DNA from: Holdemania massiliensis
GTDB lineage: Bacteria > Bacillota_I > Bacilli_A > Erysipelotrichales > Erysipelotrichaceae
Assembly (NCBI RefSeq): GCF_022440805.1
Contig: NZ_JAKNTK010000001.1
Span: 2,976,001 to 3,040,000 of the forward strand
DNA: 64,000 nucleotides
Direction: 5' to 3'
Below are positions 24,244-32,384 of this stretch, one piece after another. The position numbers were made by a program, and so were the translations under genes. The first letter of the stretch is position 1. Each line of letters begins with the position of its first letter. A model generated the notes under the pieces. It was not told the DNA's origin. It worked only from the letters and a program-made list of their open reading frames with translations, and did no database searches.

Positions 24244-25161
24244 CTAATCTACATCTTGGTCTGTGACATTCCAAGGTCGAATTACACACCCCTTCGATGT
24301 CGGTTCGGCAACATAGACCTTTGCAGAATGATCCTGATCGCTAACAACAAAGGCAAATTTGATATTGGTTCCTACACCCCAGCGGCCATCTTTATCTACA
24401 CAGATTAAGGAAATCGCCTCAGCTTGTCCACGCTTACGAATCAACTTTTGGGTAAATTCTGCAACTAAAGTTGAGGCTGCCTCTTGGGGCTCCTGCCCCT
24501 GCTGCATTCTGCGTACTACTTCATAGCTCAGACAGCCTTTCATAATTTCCTCGCCAACTCCAGTCGCTGCCGCGGCTCCAATATCGCTGTCTGCATAGAA
24601 ACCACTTCCGCAAATCGGAGAATCACCCACACGCCCCGGCATCTTCATAAATAAGCCCGATGTTGAAGTTCCGGAAGCTAGCGTTCCTCGGCTATCCAAA
24701 CAACAAACACCCACTGTATCATGTCCTTTATAGCTGGACAAGGGCTCTGGCTGCGCTTTTCGCTGCTCATAGATCATCTGCGCTTCTGGCGTTAACAATT
24801 CCTTCATTTCTAACCCAGATTGAATCGCATATTGCCGAGCGCCCTCACCAACCAGAAAATTATTAAACTGATAGTCAGCACACTGCTTCGCCAAAGTGAA
24901 GGCTGACGCTACATTTTCAACACAACCAACCGCTCCGACTGATAACGTGTCTCCATCCATATATCCCCCATCCAGCTGAACCACGCCTGCTTGATTGGGC
25001 AAACCTGAATAACCAACCGAATGAAAGCGAGGATCATTCTCTACGGTCGTAATTACAGTTGTCAAAGCTATCTCAGCCGTTCCTGCTTCCCGCAACGCTG
25101 TTTCTGCCAGCTTAACCCCTTCTGCAGCCATTTTCCAGGTTGCAATTACAGTCCACTTCAT
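24244..25161 (-). CDS. N4-(beta-N-acetylglucosaminyl)-L-asparaginase family Ntn hydrolase
   Basis: Glycosylasparaginase/isoaspartyl peptidase family, made as a precursor that cleaves itself to expose an N-terminal Thr. The processing site is HDTVG at about residues 149-153, followed by GTSTSGLFMKMPGRVGDSPI with the conserved substrate-binding residues (Arg and Asp). No signal peptide is present, so it is cytosolic, and the true substrate may be a GlcNAc-Asn or isoaspartyl/amide compound. Length 305, normal. It is the third gene of a probable operon with the MurF-like ligase (12-base gap) and the alpha/beta hydrolase, a context that suggests cell-wall turnover (inference). Confidence 0.85.
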   Translation of the reverse strand: MKWTVIATWKMAAEGVKLAETALREAGTAEIALTTVITTVENDPRFHSVGYSGLPNQAGVVQLDGGYMDGDTLSVGAVGCVENVASAFTLAKQCADYQFNNFLVGEGARQYAIQSGLEMKELLTPEAQMIYEQRKAQPEPLSSYKGHDTVGVCCLDSRGTLASGTSTSGLFMKMPGRVGDSPICGSGFYADSDIGAAAATGVGEEIMKGCLSYEVVRRMQQGQEPQEAASTLVAEFTQKLIRKRGQAEAISLICVDKDGRWGVGTNIKFAFVVSDQDHSAKVYVAEPTSKGCVIRPWNVTDQDVD

Positions 25162-25173
25162 CCTTTTCTGCCC

Positions 25174-26781
25174 CTATTGATTAAACGCATCCGGCAAATC
25201 ATTCTCCAACAGAATCGTGTCGGTATAAGCCGCTTTTTGGTAAACCAAAGCAAACGCTTCCTTGACTGTCGCTACGACATGCACATGAGCCATATCAAAA
25301 CCACATGCCTGCAAGCCCTCGACAATCGGCTCAGTCTGCCGCTTGCCTACCAGAATCACTTCGTCTGCACAATCCTTCATCTTCATACCAAACTCCTTGT
25401 TGATCTCATGTTGGCGCGATCCTAAATCGATCATGCCCGGAGTTACGATAAACCGCGTTCCCGGCATCGTCTTTAATACCTGCAAGGACATCGCAGAACC
25501 TACCGGATTGGAGTTAAACGCATCATCAATAAAGGTATAACCATTGATCTTTTTAACTTCCAGGCGATGTTCAACATAACGCACCTGTGCCACTGCACTC
25601 TGGAGCTGCTCCCAACTTACACCCAAGTGCCGGCCAACAGCAACCGCGGCCAAGATATTGGCAATATTGTGTTCTCCCAAAAGACGAGTTTTAAACGGAA
25701 TATCGGCGCCTTCCCGAGTATGAATATCAAACGTTGACCCCTGCGGACCAAAACTGATATTCACAGCGCGGTAATCCACATCCGTTTGCTCAATCCCATA
25801 CCAGGCAATCGGGCATTTATTTTTAATATAGTAGTTCCGAATCAACTCGTTATCCTTATTCAATACTCCGAAACCCGTAACCGGCAGCTTCTCGATCATC
25901 TTCATTTTCTCTGTGATGATATTCTCCTGAGAACCGAAAGTATTCAAATGCTGCGGCCCAATTGAAGTGACCAAGCCAATCTGCGGCTGAACAAAATCCA
26001 TCAGCTGTTCGATATCACCCACATGATCCGCTCCCATTTCGCAGATGAAAACTTCATGCGTGGGTTTCAGCTGCTGACGAATTGTAATCGTAATGCCCAT
26101 CGGTGTATTGAAGGATGCGGGAGTCGGCAAGGAGTAGAATTTCTCAGAAAGAATCTGCTGCAGAATATTTTTAGAAGAAGTCTTGCCATAGCTGCCAGTG
26201 ATCCCGATCTTAATCAGCTGGTCATGTTTCTTTAAAATATCCTTTGCCAATTTCATATAGTGCTTTTTTATCAGCTTCTCAAACGGGCTGGTAATCCAGG
26301 CCATCGGAAAAATGAAAAGCCAGTTGATCCAGCAGGCCGCAACCACCCAGACAACCCAGATGGGATAATCAGTGAACATCACAGCTGGGATTAACCAAAG
26401 ACAGTTCAATATAAACATCACTGCAATCTGACGCTTAACCCGCGCTGTCATCGCCAGAGGTTTGATATAGTTTTTCTTCTTTTCCAAATACAGCATCACG
26501 CCGCCGATCAAGACCGCCAGCCACACTGTGGCGATTTTGCCCAGACGATAATCCGGAATGATGATGCACCCCAGCGCCAATACAATGATCAACACAGGAA
26601 ACAGCCAGTGCTTCCATATTTTCAGCTGATCTTTTCCCCATTGAATATAGCGGCCAGGCTCATAGCGGTTTTGCTGGAACATATGCAGGGCATGTTTCCA
26701 GGGAATGACCATCATACACAAAAGCAGTGCTGTAAACAGCACTTTTTCTAACAAATCCTGAATCTGTCGTAAAAAATCCAT
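25174..26781 (-). CDS. murF: MurF-like Mur ligase with N-terminal membrane domain
   Basis: Residues 1-about 175 contain about five hydrophobic segments. From about 190 a complete Mur ligase follows: ATP P-loop GITGSYGKTSSKN, the EMGADHVGDIEQL motif, GPQHLNTFGS, GEHNIANILAA, DDAFNSNP and a C-terminal domain with TPGMIDLG. Soluble MurF adds D-Ala-D-Ala to the UDP-MurNAc-tripeptide; here the enzyme is tethered to the membrane. At 535 residues it is about 80 longer than E. coli MurF. It may be the housekeeping MurF or a specialised ligase; ddl lies 3 kb away on the same strand. One base separates it from the upstream hydrolase gene. Confidence 0.85.
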   Translation of the reverse strand: MDFLRQIQDLLEKVLFTALLLCMMVIPWKHALHMFQQNRYEPGRYIQWGKDQLKIWKHWLFPVLIIVLALGCIIIPDYRLGKIATVWLAVLIGGVMLYLEKKKNYIKPLAMTARVKRQIAVMFILNCLWLIPAVMFTDYPIWVVWVVAACWINWLFIFPMAWITSPFEKLIKKHYMKLAKDILKKHDQLIKIGITGSYGKTSSKNILQQILSEKFYSLPTPASFNTPMGITITIRQQLKPTHEVFICEMGADHVGDIEQLMDFVQPQIGLVTSIGPQHLNTFGSQENIITEKMKMIEKLPVTGFGVLNKDNELIRNYYIKNKCPIAWYGIEQTDVDYRAVNISFGPQGSTFDIHTREGADIPFKTRLLGEHNIANILAAVAVGRHLGVSWEQLQSAVAQVRYVEHRLEVKKINGYTFIDDAFNSNPVGSAMSLQVLKTMPGTRFIVTPGMIDLGSRQHEINKEFGMKMKDCADEVILVGKRQTEPIVEGLQACGFDMAHVHVVATVKEAFALVYQKAAYTDTILLENDLPDAFNQ

Positions 26782-26782
26782 G

Positions 26783-27541
26783 TCAATCCTCCCAGTCTTC
26801 CTTTAAAAAGACATCCAAACACCGGTTAAACCGGGCGCTCTGGTTAAAATAAGCGAAATGATCGTCACCTTCAAAAATTGCCAGTCCGGCATTTTTCATC
26901 TTCGCTTCCATTTGTTTCCCCATCCAAAGTGGTGCAGCTTCGTCGTTTTCACCCCATACTAATAAGACTGGAACTGTAATGTCTTCCAGCATATCGCTGA
27001 CGTCATCGTTGACAACTTTAACGAAGGTTTCACGCATGACGCCGGTCGCATTGCGGTAATCATCAGATCCGGATTTGCGCTTAAATTCTTCCAGCATGGC
27101 TTCGTTGCCTGTCATTGAAATTGCTTTTTTTGCTGCCTTATAACCCGCAATTTTTATTTTTGCCTGCCAGCTCTGCTTCGGCCGAATTCCCGCGGCGCCC
27201 GTCAGCACCATTTTATGCACAGGATTTTTTGCAGCGTAATGGATCGCCACCCGGCAGCCGAAGGAATGGCCGATGAGAATCGGATCCTGGATGTCAAAAG
27301 ACTGACAAAAGGCCTCCAGAAATTCTCGATATTCCAGTACGCCCCAGGCAGCTGGCGGTTCATCGCTTTGACCAAAGCCAGGAAAATCGAAATTAAAAAC
27401 CCGGAAATGCTTCTTCAGATGGTTATAAGCAGGTTCCATCATGATCATGCGCTGCCGCCACCCATGCAAAAGCACGACATCGCGGCCCTGCCCTTCTGTC
27501 GCAACTTCGATATTCAGTCCGTTAATTTTTATTTGCGGCAT
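26783..27541 (-). CDS. Alpha/beta hydrolase
   Basis: 252 residues with a complete catalytic framework: oxyanion segment LLHGWRQ, nucleophile elbow IGHSFGCR, acid in LVWGENDEA and the last His in GDDHFAYF. No signal peptide. Substrate cannot be assigned. It starts the three-gene minus-strand operon with the membrane MurF-like ligase (1-base gap) and the Ntn hydrolase, which suggests a role near cell-wall precursors or their turnover. GGAGG lies before the ATG. Confidence 0.85.
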   Translation of the reverse strand: MPQIKINGLNIEVATEGQGRDVVLLHGWRQRMIMMEPAYNHLKKHFRVFNFDFPGFGQSDEPPAAWGVLEYREFLEAFCQSFDIQDPILIGHSFGCRVAIHYAAKNPVHKMVLTGAAGIRPKQSWQAKIKIAGYKAAKKAISMTGNEAMLEEFKRKSGSDDYRNATGVMRETFVKVVNDDVSDMLEDITVPVLLVWGENDEAAPLWMGKQMEAKMKNAGLAIFEGDDHFAYFNQSARFNRCLDVFLKEDWED

Positions 27542-27632
27542 AAAAATCCTCCATTGTTTCTACTTTATTATATGCAATCTTCACAAGCTTGGAAAGTACA
27601 AAAATAATATTCAGAATAAGTAAAATAAGATA

Positions 27633-27661
27633 TTGAAGATTTTGAGGATTCAGCGTATAAT
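27633..27661 (+). promoter_or_regulatory. Promoter of the NfeD/SPFH operon
   Basis: TTGAAG (27633-27638), 17-base spacer, perfect TATAAT (27656-27661), 32 bases before the gene at 27693. Confidence 0.8.
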
Positions 27662-27692
27662 AGAGACATGTAAAAGAAAGGAGATCGAAGTC

Positions 27693-28058
27693 ATGTTTGA
27701 GTGGGTTAAGGGCAACGCCTACACGATGTTAGTGACCTTGTATCCGAACAATTTCACACTGAACAACGTAGCGGCTGCCTATTTTGAAGATATTCGATGG
27801 TGCTGTATCGGACTGGACCGAGAAGAACGGAAAGTTGCGATCCGCCCCGTAACCAAGCGAGAAGTAGATTTAAAACTCATCCCGCTGGAGCAGCTGCATA
27901 AAGTATCCATGGGAAAGGGATATGCCCGCATCAGCAACAAAGCGCTGATTGAGGAAATCGCCCAGCTGACAGGCATCGAATGCAACGGGATTAAAGTTCC
28001 CGCACAGTTTGATGAACGCGAAAAAATGCTGATTATTGATCTGAACAATCCCGTATAA
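27693..28058 (+). CDS. Protein of unknown function, first gene of the NfeD/SPFH operon
   Basis: 121 residues, no recognised family. It begins MFEWVKGNAYTMLVTLYPNN and has no signal peptide or membrane segment; the middle is mixed strand and helix, and the end reads REKMLIIDLNNP. GAAAGGAG stands before the ATG at 27693, while the open frame upstream of that codon overlaps the promoter. It lies 14 bases ahead of nfeD and shares the promoter at 27633, so a cytosolic partner of the NfeD/stomatin membrane pair is a reasonable guess. It could also be a small regulatory or DNA-binding protein; nothing in the sequence decides. Confidence 0.75.
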   Translation: MFEWVKGNAYTMLVTLYPNNFTLNNVAAAYFEDIRWCCIGLDREERKVAIRPVTKREVDLKLIPLEQLHKVSMGKGYARISNKALIEEIAQLTGIECNGIKVPAQFDEREKMLIIDLNNPV

Positions 28059-28072
28059 GGAGGTGAGGAAAA

Positions 28073-28504
28073 ATGTATTTCGGTTTATGGATTTTAGTAT
28101 TCTTGGGGGCTTTAATTGTTGAACTGGCGACCGCGACCAGCCTTGTCAGTATCTGGTTCTGTGTCGGAGCGTTGTTTGCCTTAGTTGCACTGGCGCTGAA
28201 TCTGGCATTCATCTGGCAGGTTGTCATCTTCTTTGCGGCATCGCTTGTCTGTCTGGCGATGATCCGACCGATGGCCTCGCAGTATCTGCGCGGCAACATT
28301 GTGGCCACAAACGCCGATCGTGTGATTGGCCGGCATGTCCAGCTGCTGAAAGACATTACCGGGGAAGCCTGGGGGGAACTCAAGGTGAACGGTGTCGTCT
28401 GGAACGCAGCCAGCGTTGACGGACATCCGATTGGCGGCGGTTCCTTGGTCGAAATTGTTGCGATCGAGGGGGCAAAACTCCTCGTGAAAAAATTAGAAGA
28501 CTGA
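28073..28504 (+). CDS. nfeD: NfeD family protein, short form
   Basis: 143 residues: three or four hydrophobic segments (residues 1-75) followed by a C-terminal OB-fold-like domain (RVIGRHVQLLKDITGEAWGELKVNG). It lacks the N-terminal ClpP-like protease of long NfeD proteins. Short NfeD proteins work with SPFH proteins in membrane microdomain organisation, and the SPFH gene lies 27 bases downstream. AAGGAGGTGAGG lies before the ATG. Confidence 0.88.
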   Translation: MYFGLWILVFLGALIVELATATSLVSIWFCVGALFALVALALNLAFIWQVVIFFAASLVCLAMIRPMASQYLRGNIVATNADRVIGRHVQLLKDITGEAWGELKVNGVVWNAASVDGHPIGGGSLVEIVAIEGAKLLVKKLED

Positions 28505-28531
28505 ATACTCAGTCGAGAAAGGAAATAAATT

Positions 28532-29446
28532 ATGAATGGGTTCTTACAGATTGTGATCTTCTTAGTTGTCTTTTTGATCGTCATTGCGGTTATCTGCTAC
28601 TGCGTGCGAATTGTGCCGCAGGCTAAGGCTTACGTGGTTGAACGATTGGGGGCTTACCACAGCACATGGCATACCGGTCCGCACTTTATGGTTCCGTTTA
28701 TTGACCGGGTTGCCAACAAAGTTTCTTTAAAGGAAATCGTTAAGGATTTCGATCCGCAGCCGGTTATCACGAAAGATAACGTTACGATGCAGATCGACAC
28801 TGTCGTTTATTTTCAGATTACTGATCCGAAGTTATACACTTATGGTGTTGAACGTCCGATCAGCGCATTGGAAAATCTGACCGCGACAACCCTGCGTAAT
28901 ATCATCGGTGAATTAGAACTGGATGAAACGCTGACTTCCCGAGATATCATCAACACCAAGATGCGGGCAATCCTGGACGAAGCGACGGATCCATGGGGCG
29001 TTAAAGTCGGCCGTGTTGAAGTTAAAAACATTATCCCGCCGCGTGATATTCAGGAATCCATGGAAAAACAGATGCGGGCTGAACGTGAGCGCCGTGAAGC
29101 GATTCTGCGGGCGGAAGGTGAAAAGAAATCCGCCATTCTGACCGCTGAAGGTGAAAAAGAATCTATGATTCTGCGGGCTACGGCCAAGAAAGAAGCCATG
29201 ATCGCGGAAGCGGAAGGCCAGGCTCAGGCTACCGAACGGTTATATGCGGCTCAGGCTAAAGGTATTGAAATGATTAAGAATTCAGATCCAAGCATGGAGT
29301 TCTTAACTTTAAAGGGCTATGAAGCCTTGCAGAAAATGGCGGATGGCAAAGCGACAAAGCTGATCATCCCAAGCAATCTGCAGGATATCGCTGGAACCTT
29401 AGCTTCCTTATCTGAAGTTATTAAACCGGTTGACAACAAAGATTAA
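28532..29446 (+). CDS. SPFH/band 7 (stomatin/QmcA-like) membrane protein
   Basis: 304 residues with an N-terminal membrane hairpin or anchor (residues 5-27), then the band 7 domain (IVPQAKAYVVERLGAYHSTWHTG ... shown in part; VSLKEIVKDFDPQPVITKDN) and a long alanine/glutamate-rich coiled coil (about residues 180-250) that drives oligomerisation. Prokaryotic relatives scaffold lipid microdomains and FtsH-type proteases. It ends a three-gene operon with the unknown 121-residue protein and NfeD; a terminator follows. Confidence 0.93.
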   Translation: MNGFLQIVIFLVVFLIVIAVICYCVRIVPQAKAYVVERLGAYHSTWHTGPHFMVPFIDRVANKVSLKEIVKDFDPQPVITKDNVTMQIDTVVYFQITDPKLYTYGVERPISALENLTATTLRNIIGELELDETLTSRDIINTKMRAILDEATDPWGVKVGRVEVKNIIPPRDIQESMEKQMRAERERREAILRAEGEKKSAILTAEGEKESMILRATAKKEAMIAEAEGQAQATERLYAAQAKGIEMIKNSDPSMEFLTLKGYEALQKMADGKATKLIIPSNLQDIAGTLASLSEVIKPVDNKD

Positions 29447-29452
29447 TGGAAT

Positions 29453-29477
29453 AAGGCGCCGTCTTGACGCCTTTTCT
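29453..29477 (+). terminator. Intrinsic terminator after the SPFH gene
   Basis: AAGGCG (29453-29458) pairs with CGCCTT (29468-29473), followed by TTCTTAT. Short stem, modest T tract. Confidence 0.7.
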
Positions 29478-29612
29478 TATTCAGCGGTAAGTTTATCAGT
29501 TCAAATCAGAAGTTGACCAAACGGAAGTATCCGCTGGATGGCTTTGTCTGAGACTGAATTTTTGCACATTCGTTTTACTGCCATAGATGGAAGTAACTAA
29601 AAGAGGAGTCCT

Positions 29613-30356
29613 ATGATTATGGAAAAACCAAGTTCAGCCACTATCCGTTTATTCTTTCTGACGCTGAGTTTGATCGGCCTTGGAATTTTAAGCGCTATCT
29701 TGAAAATAACAATTTTATGGTTCATCTTATTTGCCGTCCTTTGTCTTTATTTCCTGATTCGCTATCATCGCAACATACGGCAGTACGACGTCATTCTGGG
29801 TGTTGTTATGGCGTTGACTGCCATGGTTTCCAATCCGCTGATGGGATTCTTTGTCTTTCCCGGCTATGTCGCCGCGATGGCAAAAATGCGTGACGCTCAG
29901 CATCCGATCGTCTTGTTTCATCATCAAAAACAAGAGCTCTGGAAAACCATTGGCTGGATCCTAGTCGCAGGGTCTGGTTTGGGAATATTCAATCTTGGAC
30001 TGGGCTTGGGTCATTTAACCGCGGCCCCTTCCTTTCGGTTCATTTTTCTGTTTGATGCCCTGCGGGCGGGTTTATTTGAGGAAATCTTATTCCGGGTTCT
30101 TCTGTATGCCTTTTGCATTGAAGTTACCGGCGGCACTAAGCTGAACCGCGTGCAATCGTTCTTCTGTCTGGTTAGCATGATCGTGCCGCATGTGCTGATT
30201 CATTTTTCAGGAACGATTGATATTGGCAGTTTAATCGTCATGACGTTGGCTTTTGGGCTTCCGTTTGCCCTGCTTCAATGGAAAGTTAATCTGACCTCTG
30301 CAATTGGAGCCCATGCCCTGGTCGATTTCATTCGTTTCCTTGTTTTTGGCGCGTAG
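29613..30356 (+). CDS. CPBP family intramembrane glutamic endopeptidase
   Basis: 247 residues with about eight hydrophobic segments. The diagnostic motif EEILFR (about residues 155-160) carries the catalytic Glu pair and Arg, and later helices have SMIVPHVLIHF and GAHALVDF with the catalytic histidines and Asn/Asp position. Relatives process prenylated proteins or bacteriocin-type peptides and some give self-immunity; no peptide gene is seen nearby. AGAGGAG lies before the ATG. Followed by the terminator at 30435. Confidence 0.85.
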   Translation: MIMEKPSSATIRLFFLTLSLIGLGILSAILKITILWFILFAVLCLYFLIRYHRNIRQYDVILGVVMALTAMVSNPLMGFFVFPGYVAAMAKMRDAQHPIVLFHHQKQELWKTIGWILVAGSGLGIFNLGLGLGHLTAAPSFRFIFLFDALRAGLFEEILFRVLLYAFCIEVTGGTKLNRVQSFFCLVSMIVPHVLIHFSGTIDIGSLIVMTLAFGLPFALLQWKVNLTSAIGAHALVDFIRFLVFGA

Positions 30357-30434
30357 TCCCGTTATCCTGCTTTTCTAAGTTCCACTATTCTTTCTTCTTT
30401 CTGTGATATCGTTCCCTTAATTCTTTCCGCAAGC

Positions 30435-30467
30435 AAAAAGGAATACCGTTTGGCAGTATTCCTTTTT
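30435..30467. terminator. Bidirectional terminator shared by the CPBP gene and, before intron insertion, the GDPD gene
   Basis: AAAAAGGAATAC (30435-30446) pairs with GTATTCCTTTTT (30456-30467). On the plus strand it ends the CPBP transcript. On the minus strand it once stood directly behind the GDPD stop codon, which is now separated from it by the group II intron. Confidence 0.85.
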
Positions 30468-30471
30468 AGCT

Positions 30472-32384
30472 GTGTGCCAGGCATGACATATATCTAACTG
30501 GTGAAAGTCCAGTCACGGGTAGTTGCCGCCAAGTGTAGTGAACCACAAGCCGTTGGTAGTGATACCATGGGTGAAGGAAGTGGTGTAGCGAATCTTTCGA
30601 GCTTACGAAAAGAAACTTGATGAGGCTAAATGGTGGATAAGGTTGCAGTACAAACCAAAGTCCAAAAGGTAAACGTAAAACCAAGACAGTAAATCAAGAG
30701 GTTGTGAAGAGAAAGATATATGTCTTACCCTGGGAGATCTTGCGAACAAGGAAGTCCAATAAACTTTAAAATCAGTGATGGTACCCATGGTCGAAAAAGG
30801 TTTATCGCAAGAAGTCAGATGAAGTCATAGTAGGTAGAAATACCGAAGGACTGAAACGTTTATAGAGTGCGAATCGCTATAAGCAATGTTTGGATAGTCC
30901 GAAAATGAGGATAGCCTAGAACTGTGAATCGTAAGCACAGATGGTGAAAGTAGTGGGGATGTTTCCAAATCGATTTACAAGTAGAAGGAGGAGCAGCAAA
31001 TGAAATTAATGGAAAAGATTTTAAGTGAAGAGAATTTGCAAAAGGCAATCAAAAAGGTCAAACAAAACAAGGGAGCACCTGGAATGGATAAGATGACAGT
31101 GCAAGAAGTCGAACAAGGGTTTGGACAATATCAAGAAGAAATTGTTTCCTTGATAATGAACAAGCAATATCGACCCATGCCAGTGAAAAGAGTCTATATT
31201 CCAAAACCAAATGGAAAACAAAGACCATTAGGAATACCAACCGTTGTTGACCGAGTTATCCAACAAGCTATTCTACAAGAACTCACAAAAATCTATGAGC
31301 CTATATTCAGTGAACATAGTTTTGGATTTCGACCAAGGCGAAGTGCACATATGGCAATGGAAGAAGTGTTAAATAACTTAAATGATGAATACGAATGGAT
31401 AGTTGATTTGGATATTGAAAAATTCTTTGATACCGTAAATCATGACAAATTAATTTCAATCTTAAGAGAGAATGTCAATGACGCAACAACATTACATTTG
31501 ATAAGAGCCTATCTAAGAGCAGGTGTGTTAGAGGATGGACTCGTCAAAAGTACTACGGTTGGCACACCTCAAGGAGGACCAATTAGCGTTATTTTATCAA
31601 ATATCTATTTAGATAAATTGGATAAAGAGCTAGAGTCTAGAAACCTTAAATTTGTAAGATACGCCGATGACTGTATGATCTTCGTCAAAAGCGAAATGAG
31701 TGCGAACCGTGTAATGAAGTCAGTGACATCATGGCTAGAGAGAAAACTATTCTTGAAAGTGAGTGCAACAAAGACAAAAGTCGTCCGCCCAACGAAAGGG
31801 CAATTCCTAGGATTTACCTTTTATAAGAATGGACAAGATTGGAAATGCGTACCTACGAAAGATAGAAAGAAACGACTGTATTCTAAGATTAAAACATTGA
31901 TGAAGAGAAAACATGCCATATCAAGACCGCTGGCAGTTACATTTGCGAAAGTAAATCAAACTGTAAGAGGTTGGATAAACTATTTTAAGATAGGTAGCAT
32001 TAAAATGTTTCTTGATGAATTTGGGCAATGGCTACGCCATAAGGTACGATGTATCATCATCAAGCAATGGAAGAAACCAAAGACGATATATAGAAATCTA
32101 ATGAAGCTAAATATAGTGAGCAAATGTAAGTTTAGCGAAGAAGATATCTATAAGTGTGCTAACACGAGATTAGGGTGGTATAAAAGAAGTGGGATGAATA
32201 TCGTAAACTTTACATTATCACCAAAAGTTTTAGGCATAAAGAAAGGGGACAGACCAGGTTTAGTCAATCCCCTAGAATACTATCTTAAGAGTTTGTGATT
32301 CGATATAAATGTAGAGCCGTATACGAGACCCGTACGTACGGTTCAATGAGAGGGGCGAAAGTTAAAACTTTCCCTCTACTCTAT
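30472..32384 (+). mobile_element. Group II intron with intron-encoded reverse transcriptase
   Basis: The 5' end begins GTGTGCC at 30472, the group II GUGYG-type boundary, 5 bases after the T-run of an intrinsic terminator. Domain V is at 32314-32344 (GAGCCGTA ... TACGGTTC, with the AGC catalytic triad), followed by domain VI (GAGGGGCGAAAG ... CTTTCCCTC) and a 3' end in CTAT. About 530 bases of ribozyme domains I-III precede the RT gene. Base composition is clearly AT-richer than the neighbours, a sign of transfer. Insertion just behind a terminator hairpin and the lack of an endonuclease domain resemble group IIC or related behaviour; I did not assign a class. Confidence 0.9.
31000..32298 (+). 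CDS. ltrA: Group II intron reverse transcriptase/maturase
   Basis: 432 residues. RT motifs in order: RPLGIPTVVDRVIQQA, SFGFRPRRSAHMA, IVDLDIEKFFDTVNH, GTPQGGPISVILSNIYLD, and the catalytic FVRYADDCMIF at residues 219-229, then the maturase domain with RGWINYFKIG. The C-terminus lacks an HNH endonuclease. It catalyses intron splicing and retrotransposition. AAGGAGGAG lies before the ATG, and the frame is intact, so the intron may be active. Codon use (AAA, ATA, AGA) differs from the flanking genes. Confidence 0.95.
   Translation: MKLMEKILSEENLQKAIKKVKQNKGAPGMDKMTVQEVEQGFGQYQEEIVSLIMNKQYRPMPVKRVYIPKPNGKQRPLGIPTVVDRVIQQAILQELTKIYEPIFSEHSFGFRPRRSAHMAMEEVLNNLNDEYEWIVDLDIEKFFDTVNHDKLISILRENVNDATTLHLIRAYLRAGVLEDGLVKSTTVGTPQGGPISVILSNIYLDKLDKELESRNLKFVRYADDCMIFVKSEMSANRVMKSVTSWLERKLFLKVSATKTKVVRPTKGQFLGFTFYKNGQDWKCVPTKDRKKRLYSKIKTLMKRKHAISRPLAVTFAKVNQTVRGWINYFKIGSIKMFLDEFGQWLRHKVRCIIIKQWKKPKTIYRNLMKLNIVSKCKFSEEDIYKCANTRLGWYKRSGMNIVNFTLSPKVLGIKKGDRPGLVNPLEYYLKSL

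Noticed and set aside
28033..28584. 183-codon minus-strand open frame opposite nfeD
   Set aside because: Covers a recognisable NfeD gene and its spacing regions; shadow.
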